From: Schistocephalus solidus
Lineage: Eukaryota; Platyhelminthes; Cestoda; Diphyllobothriidea; Diphyllobothriidae
Reading direction: 5' to 3'
Length of the DNA stretch: 64,000 nucleotides
Assembly (NCBI GenBank): GCA_017591395.1
Contig: WEDG01001426.1
Span: forward strand, 1 to 64,000
The notes below the pieces were generated by a model, which ran no database searches, had not been told where the DNA came from, and was given only the letters and a program-made list of their open reading frames with translations. Shown here in pieces: positions 57,560 through 64,000 of the stretch. Both the position numbers and the translations under genes were made by a program. How positions within the stretch are numbered: the stretch's first letter is position 1; each line of letters begins with the position of its first letter.

Positions 57560-58015
57560 TGGCCGCTTGCGAGACAGGGGCATGCGAGGACGATCTAAAA
57601 AAGTGTTTCGGAGAGACTGAAACTATGGTGTTAGTCGGTTTGTTGAAATGTATATTGGATCTATAAATCGAGATTGTTTATGAATTGCATTATCTGCTCT
57701 AAAACGGGCCATGTTTCAGATGCACTGGACCAACACTCTGGCTGGATCAGGGCATCGCAGGCGTCATTGGGAAGGCGCATCCATAACAAAGTTCGTGGGA
57801 CGCTTAGTTGCATGTTTTCAACGCCCCAACCATATATGCCCCCTCCCCACCTTCCCTCTTCCTGACTTAGTCACGACCCCAGATCCATGTGGTTGAGGAA
57901 CCAGGAGGCAATATGGATTCTGCGCAATTCACCGTCCCTGCTCCCGCCATGCTCAAGGGTAAAAGGTGGGGATCGTTGGTTACGACGATTGAACGTTGAA
58001 GTTGCATTACGAGGG
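57560..58015 (-). repeat. Family A repeat, diverged
   Basis: Landmarks in reverse orientation: 'cctccccaccttccctc', 'gcgcaattcaccgtccctg', 'gtggggatcgttggttacg'. It ends at the edge of the next Penelope relic. Confidence 0.5.
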
Positions 58016-59420
58016 ATGTGGTGTGTCAATTAGTAGAGAAGAAAGCTCTTCACTCGCCGGAGTTATGGCTTTATTCATCGGAGCTTTAGAACTCTTAGTG
58101 GAGTCCATCGCCAGAGTTATAGGCGCTGGGGCTGAACAAACACCAGTGAGGCCAGTCCAAAATTGACTGCACAGGGCTCTGTATGCCGACACCAGATCGA
58201 TAAAACGATTGACTGAGTCCCATCGGAGACAAAGGCTTCAATCGATTCCAGGCTTGTCTGGCTCTTAGCGTGGGTGATTATCTTCGTGACTGGGAAGTTA
58301 AACTCGTGACCCGTTTCGTAGGTGTGAGGGCGGCCACTTGCGTTACTACATTGCCCCGTTTAACAGCCAGTTTATGTTCGTGTAAGCGCGATTCAAACAT
58401 TCGTCCAGGCTGTGCTGTACGAGGAAAGTTTAGGCACGGGATGCGATATATAAACCCGAATGCTCGCTAGAATTCAAGTGTTCCTTGATTTTCATGACCC
58501 TGCAGGGCATTATAACATTGGGCTAGTGCGAAATTACGCCACCTAGTTCCGGAGCAATGTATTCCGTCACCTTAGACACGTATGGCAGCACATGCCATAC
58601 CGTAGGGGCGGGTTCTGGTTGGGTCCGCCGAGGGCGAACACGTAGGCATCGGCATATCAATGCCTTCGGATAGCCGTTCTGCATAAACCGGTCACAGAGA
58701 TATCGGGCTTCACGCGCTTTCTTCCGGGATGTTGCAGTGAGTCTGGATTCGTTTGAAGAGTGTTCTCACACAGCTTCGTTTGTGAGCAACCGGATGGATG
58801 CTGTGAAAATTTAAAAGCCGTGTGGTGTTCGTCGCCTTCATGACGAACACATCAAGGGAGGGTGGCTGCTGCTCTGGTTCTTATTCGAGTTGAGGTGATC
58901 ATGGAAATTATGCAGTACGTTCCTCTTGACGATAACAAACGTGTTATCCACGTAACGGCGTCCTAAAATCGGTGGCTGTTGGGTGAAGGTGGTCTTTTCC
59001 AATTCTGCCACTAAACCGGAGATTGCGGAACCTATTTGAATGCCCTGGATCTGCCCATATTGTTCGCCTACAAAGTAGGTAGTTTGACAAAATTCGAAAA
59101 GCCTCATGAGGTGTTCAATTTTGAGCGATCTCGGTGTTTCATCATATGACTCCTCAAGTTTCTTGCACAAGACTTTTTGTGCCAAACCCAGCGAAATGGA
59201 TGTGAATAATGACGGCACGTCAAAGGAGACCATCATTTCACCCGATTGAATCCTCCGACCTTGGAGGTCTACCAGGAATTGGCTGGCTGAACCTGAGGCA
59301 ATCGAATTTCCTTGGAGGAATTTCAGTTTCGAGTACATTGATTTTGCCAACTTATAGATGGGGCTGCCTTTAAGGCAACGATTGGCCGCAGGGAAACAGT
59401 TGGTTTATCGATATGTGGCA
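58016..59420 (-). pseudogene. Penelope-like element relic, RT and GIY-YIG order kept
   Basis: From 59350 the - strand frame encodes KLKFLQGNSIASGSA, then EMMVSFDVPSLFTSI, GIQIGSAISGLVA and RRYVDNTFVIVKRN, so YVDD has become YVDN. After frameshifts the C-terminal part is found at about 58400-58200, where RMFESRLHEHKLAVKRGN and TYETGHEFNFPVTK match the GIY-YIG region and what follows. Intermediate segments (58800-58480) are damaged. The missing catalytic residue and stops make it inactive. Confidence 0.82.
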
Positions 59421-60380
59421 GCATCCGTTGGTTTCATTTGGCGCCGGTCGTTCTCCATGATTATATTTTTGCGTTTTGAATTCTACGAGTAATTTATTTA
59501 AATGACCTGCTACTGCTTTGGTATGTGAGCCAAATCTGTAGCGGGTCGATAGAGTGACATTGTTTATCGGGAGCCCTGGTGACCAAATTGAGTGAGTTTG
59601 AAGTGGCTGAGTCCCGAATCATGGAAAACGGTCGTCCGCATCTCCTAACAACAGAAACTCTTGTGCTTTGATGCAGGAATCATGAATACGCGTTCTTCTT
59701 TGTTTACTAATTCTGTCTACACATCCCCATGCACATCCGCACATATAATAATAATAATCAAAATAATGAAATCAAAATCAGTGAAATATATTAACTAAGC
59801 TTGCAGTTGATTGTGACATTCAAATGATTTTTCATTGCCAATCAGGTTTATCTTAAAATGAGAACAATCTCTTTTTTATGCGACTGCCTGCAAGGTTTGG
59901 AGCTCAAGGATAGGACGGATTTTGTCGTAGTTCGTCCTACAACTGGGATACTTCTGTAAACACGAATTCCATGTGAGCTTGGATACACGTTTGTCTCCAC
60001 TCTTTGTTTCGGGGCTCGAGCGACTCAAGGTCGTTAAGCCTCATGACGGATATTTTTACCGCAAAGTAACTTCATGTCCTCCAAGTCGCACTGGTCCGCG
60101 ACTACGGGATTGACCCGCAGCCCGGACGCTCGTGTATACTGGAAGTTGCAGCAGGTCATGCCTCAATTGGTGCAGCTCATATAAAGTGGACGTAAGTAAA
60201 CCAGTTCCCGAGTGCTGTGCTAAGCAATATTTGAGTACAAACGATCTTGACCGAGAAGAGACGAACATATGAAAGCAGTCAAAACTCCAAACTATCTCTC
60301 GAGAATGATTTAACTCAGTCAGCACATCAAGGACCAGAGTTCCTTGTTCAGTATTCTGCATAAAATGAATGCCTACCTAT
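59421..60380. other. No gene seen
   Basis: A short TAA triplet repeat lies at 59745-59765. A 101-codon open frame at 60056-60361 (-) has no recognisable motif. Confidence 0.5.
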
Positions 60381-60489
60381 GGTGTCCTTCGTCGTATCGT
60401 GCTAAGCCGGACATGTGTCCATGGTTGTGGTGGTTTGGGCACACTCGACAGTACCAGCGTTGCTACCTACGATGTCTGCCATGTGCCCG

Positions 60490-61060
60490 ACAGCAGCCTG
60501 GGCGCAGGGACGGTAATTTTTAAGTGAATTTGTGTATAGTGATAGCAAACATGACTTACATCTACTACACTCTCCCTCTACTTACTCTCCTGAGTCAAGA
60601 ACACTGGAGGAGAGGAAGTGCTTAGTTTTTGACAAAGTAAAACAACCAGTCGGCAAGTACCTCACGAACACCTACTCCGTGCAAAGTGGAAAAATGGTTA
60701 GCTTGAATCCCAAACGCGTGAGAGTGCCATGGAGACCGCACCAAGAAGAAGCCATCGCAACCTAACTCTCCGCCCCGAGTTCTCTTGTTAGCTGGCAGCC
60801 TGCTAAGTCCATCGGGTTAGTTGAAAGGTGCGTCACTTTGTCTATCATGAGGAATATGTGCTGAGTGCGGTCGTGACGGCGTCCAAGCACCACTCCCCTG
60901 CCCGAGTCAGTCAAACATCTGAGCGTAAGTGGCTGGCGTGGCATGAGCCTGCACCTAGGCGTGCCAACACGTTTGTGCCCGAGTCAGTCAACCATCTGAT
61001 GCGAGCACTGAGCGTGTCACCAAATGTGTGGTATTTGCTATAAGTGCGCAGCCTGTTTAA
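60490..61060 (+). repeat. Family A repeat, diverged
   Basis: Blocks 'gcgcagggacggtaattttt', 'ctcctgagtcaagaacac', 'gagagtgccatggagacc' and 'tgttagctggcagcctgc' parallel the 41.4-41.9 kb unit in the same order and orientation. Confidence 0.55.
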
Positions 61061-63095
61061 CGCGTGCGGTGCCCCAATCCAAGCCCTGAATTGGTTTAGC
61101 GCATCTTCCGCGCGGCCCGTTGTAGGCCTGCGTACTCAATATTCTACGCAGAGGTGCGAGAAAGTCTGGCTATAGGGTTTTGGTTTGAGATGTCCTTAAT
61201 ATTTTCGCTTGCCTTTAATAACGCAGTGATGTTCAGTATTTGCGGCGAATTCTCATCTAGAGAGGCATAGAGGAACCAGGCAGGCAGTTTGATGGTTGAG
61301 CAATCCGCTCACGGAGCGGATTCCATACAGATAATAGCAAAAATACGACTGCCAGGTAAAAACAACGGAAGAGGAAGCGGCGACTACTGAGATGCTTTTA
61401 TTTTGGGTTTGAATTTTCGTCAACTTCCATGTCCACCGGACAGCAGAGTAGGGCTAGCGCTGCTGCGCGAGTCCATTTGTCCGCCTCCTCGTTAACCGAC
61501 GTAGTTCGTAAGTTATACCTACCCGGAGGCGCCGACACGCCTGAGGGTGAACAAGCCCTCGTAGACCGAAAGGCTATTTCCACCATAAATTTGCATACGT
61601 TTCGTTGGCAGTTCGTGGGTAAAAGAAGAAAACTAATCGTTCCAACTGATAACAATGCTTGGGGACACAGATGTCAGCTCATAAAGAGGCAGAGAGTATC
61701 TACAGTTTTCTAAGAGATTCCATTAGAAAACCTGTACCAATCGGTTCAGTGAAAGGAAGGGAAGATCTTCCCGGTAAGAAAAGTACGTTGGATAGGAAAA
61801 AAGAAACACACCGGATGCCAGGTGACCTTGCGCTAACTTCCAGCAACTATTTCGGTGTCCTGACCCTATCCCTAAACTTACCACCGACCTTAAACCTAAC
61901 CGCAAATTCCCTGGGAAGTTAGCATGGGACCATATGTAATAAAGGGGTATGTTTTCTCGTGCCCTACCGTTGTCCATATTTCTTCTGAGGTTCGTCTACA
62001 GAACTTACATAAATTACCTCGTGAAAGGAAGGAATAATCTTCCTCAATTATGCGAAAAAATCTGGGGCTGTGTTTTTGTGAATTTGATGTCCGTGCTCGG
62101 TATGTCCTCTCTTCAGCTCATGAGGATTGTTGTTGTACAAAATATAGGGCATCGTGGGCAGAAAGAGTCAATTTAACTCGAAAACAACTGCCTGCATTTA
62201 GAATTGCCCAACCTCACATCCGAGACATCGTGTTACAGGGAAAGGGCGTTACTTACCTGACTGGCGTCAAACGTGATTGATCGAGTCAAATGAACATCTG
62301 ATTGGCTGATTCACTCGCGAGCGTGGGTGTGCTATTTGCGAAGACGCTGCAACACAATGATATGCCGGCAAGATTGAGCGTTATGCCGTGGGACCGAACC
62401 GCGATATTTTAACTCTCCCGGACATCTTCCCCTACGTTTTATGCTGCTTTATTAATGTTCAGTAGGCTTTTTATCGCCAGACTAAAAGGTATCAGTGGAG
62501 AAAAACGGCCGCAAGCCTGTAGTAGTTTACTCGCTATTGGCGCCCTCCTGGAACCTCACCTCATACATACTGGCCAATAAGCTGATCATAAGACTTAATT
62601 ATTCTTACCGTCACAGTCTGAGGCAGAGTTCTGATACCTAGAATTCAGGCATTGAATTTTTGAGCGAATGAGAGAAAAATATGGTGATCAGTCTTACTGA
62701 TCTGTGACAGCGATAAGATCACTGCACCTATGTGGCTGATAGTCCTGTTTACCTAAACACATATGAGCATTAGGTCCCACTAAATAATGACCCGTTTGCG
62801 GACACAACAGGCATTCTTTAGATTGTAAACCGGGATCCATCCTCTCTGCATACCCCTTTGGATCGTGCCTGCGATGGTGCATTATCTATAACGTTAACCA
62901 TAAATGTTTATCTTGCAATTTTATTGGCACCACTCTTCAGATGCGCTGGTCACTATTAGTTCTTTGAATCTGTCACACAAAAAAATAAACAGGCCGTATA
63001 AACGACCTTAAAATCGTAGTCACGATGCGATGGTGACCTTGAGTGACCTAGATTCATCTTCTTCGCTTTGTAGGACAGAAGTTCGGCTTATAAAT
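61061..63095. other. No recognisable gene or element
   Basis: Open frames below 95 codons at 61398-62290 overlap on both strands and show no motif. 61855-61905 contains CCTAAAC-type units reminiscent of degenerate telomere repeats. Confidence 0.45.
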
Positions 63096-63208
63096 TCTGG
63101 CTTCATTTGTGAATAGGTTCAGGTGACAAATAACGACCAATACTGCCAATATAAACCCTGAGGAAGAAAGAAGAACATTCGTCAAACGGCAGAAAATTTT
63201 GCTTATTA

Positions 63209-63250
63209 TTCTGACCTTTTGAACTCGTGCAGGAGTCCATCGTCACTGTT
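63209..63250 (-). ncRNA. Hammerhead-like relic
   Basis: On the - strand the core reads GTGACGA, followed by stem II GGACTC/GAGTTC and AAAAGGTC in place of GAAACGTC. At least three core changes, so it is dead. Confidence 0.35.
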
Positions 63251-63339
63251 GTCAAGTCTAAACTTGGAAGAAGACTTAATTTGATATCAACCGAGTAAAA
63301 AAATAATATTTTGTGAATTTTTTCTGTAAAATATATTTT

Positions 63340-63560
63340 AATTAACAAGAGCATCGAAAACCAAGGAGAAAATTGAATACTACTTAAGTAAACATTTTTC
63401 ACAGAGTATACGTTTTGCGGGCGGTCAGAAAGAAGCTCTTTCAAATGCCGGAATCTTACTCCGACTGAAATATCTTGGGAATAGGCTGCACGGCAATCAA
63501 TACGACAACCCTTATCAAGTGATTTGTTTGAATCGAAAACACATTTCAGAATTTTGAGTG
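63340..63560 (+). repeat. Dispersed repeat family C, copy 2
   Basis: Counterpart of 44930-45145. It ends close to where the mariner transposase sequence begins, so the mariner may have inserted next to or into it. Confidence 0.6.
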
Positions 63561-63599
63561 AAAATTCGAGAGATAGGACATCTACTTTATGCTGCAACC

Positions 63600-63922
63600 A
63601 GTTGGATATAAAACAGCCAGAAAACCAGCATAAATTGTTTAACCGATCGATTCCTGTGCTATCGCACGACAGCGCTAAGTGCCTAACTGCACCAATGACA
63701 GCGGCAAAACTACAGGAGATGAAGTTGGAAGTTCTCCATCTTCGACTATGCTCACCAGATCTTGCCCCCTTTGACTACTACTTCTTCCGGACTTCGGGTA
63801 ACCTTTTCATGGGAAAACAAATTAATTCCAACAAATCTGTGAAACAAGCCTTCAAAGATTTTATTTACACCCGATTATCAGGCTTTTACACCACCGAACG
63901 TAACAAGCTACCGCTGAAATGA
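63600..63922 (+). pseudogene. mariner transposase, C-terminal fragment
   Basis: The frame that starts at 63524 encodes mariner sequence from about residue 26: an LSHDSAK segment (HDNAR in intact mariners), LQEMKLEVLHLRLCSPDLAP and FDYYFFRTSGNLFMGK. It ends with FKDFIYTRLSGFY and a stop at 63920-63922. Asp49 and Asp84 of the frame are separated by exactly 34 residues, the DD34D spacing of mariner transposases. The first Asp and the whole DNA-binding half are absent, so it is a 5'-truncated relic. The HDNARPH motif is changed to HDSAKCL. Confidence 0.85.
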
Positions 63923-63934
63923 CTAAAAGACACA

Positions 63935-64000
63935 ATACCGACACATTACTGATGAAAACGAGAGCATGTTAATGGCCATCCTCAGCTTATTGGTCGTCAT
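63935..64000 (+). repeat. SINE-body fragment at window edge
   Basis: The block 'ggccatcctcagcttatt' followed by GGTCGTCAT resembles the 'ggccattt..ggcttattagccgtcat' part of the SINE body. Confidence 0.35.

Noticed and set aside
1..64000. CRISPR arrays, operons, prophage or other prokaryotic systems
   Set aside because: There are no evenly spaced short direct repeats, no gene clusters and no ribosome binding sites. Introns and SINEs show the DNA is eukaryotic.

Overview
This 64 kb window is eukaryotic. It has one multi-exon gene with GT-AG introns, many (TA)n microsatellites, tRNA-derived SINEs and large numbers of decayed retroelements; there are no operons or other bacterial features. The set of elements (Penelope-like elements with GIY-YIG endonuclease, CR1-like LINEs, mariner, and a GC-rich short repeat occurring many times) suggests a parasitic flatworm with a large, repeat-rich genome. 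A diphyllobothriid tapeworm is my best guess. That assignment is an inference from resemblance and was not tested by any search.

The only host gene I can support is an adiponectin-receptor-type PAQR gene on the + strand. I place coding exons at 22439-22495, 25715-26195, 26795-26975, 36318-36505 and 39395-39588, with phases that join exactly (0, 1, 2, 1, 0). An optional 40-codon cassette exon may lie at 24514-24633. The assembled product is about 367 residues and reaches the end of TM6. The TM7 exon, which should carry two zinc-ligand histidines, was not found. The gene spans at least 17 kb and its 9.3 kb third intron is crowded with transposable elements.

Region by region: 1-7 kb is layered repeats (GC-rich repeat, Penelope relics, inverted SINEs, a decayed internal-repeat family). 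7-9.6 kb has little that is recognisable. 9.8-11.8 kb holds a CR1-like LINE relic on the - strand. 12-14.5 kb is unassigned and 14.5-15.7 kb is old GC-rich repeat. 18.4-21.3 kb is a second CR1-like relic running from endonuclease to the RT C-terminus. 22.1-39.6 kb is the PAQR gene. 29.9-36.1 kb, inside intron 3, is a nest of Penelope-like elements in head-to-head inverted pairs separated by (TA)n tracts. 41-45 kb and 57.6-61 kb contain more GC-rich repeat. 53.9-54.5 kb is a short palindromic element with hammerhead-like motifs at both ends. 58.0-59.4 kb is another Penelope relic, and 63.6-63.9 kb is the 3' end of a mariner transposase.

The strongest non-gene signal is a recurring ribozyme-like motif. 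At least 17 places carry a hammerhead-type core (CTGAYGA, a stem II hairpin, GAAA, then a 4-base palindrome). Several lie just downstream of Penelope ORFs, on the same strand, and most of those are followed within about 100 bp by (TA)n. Two copies (32584-32627 and 35284-35327) keep the whole core. Hammerhead ribozymes in Penelope-like elements are already known; the inverted paired arrangement, the internally deleted partner and the (TA)n boundaries deserve a closer look here.
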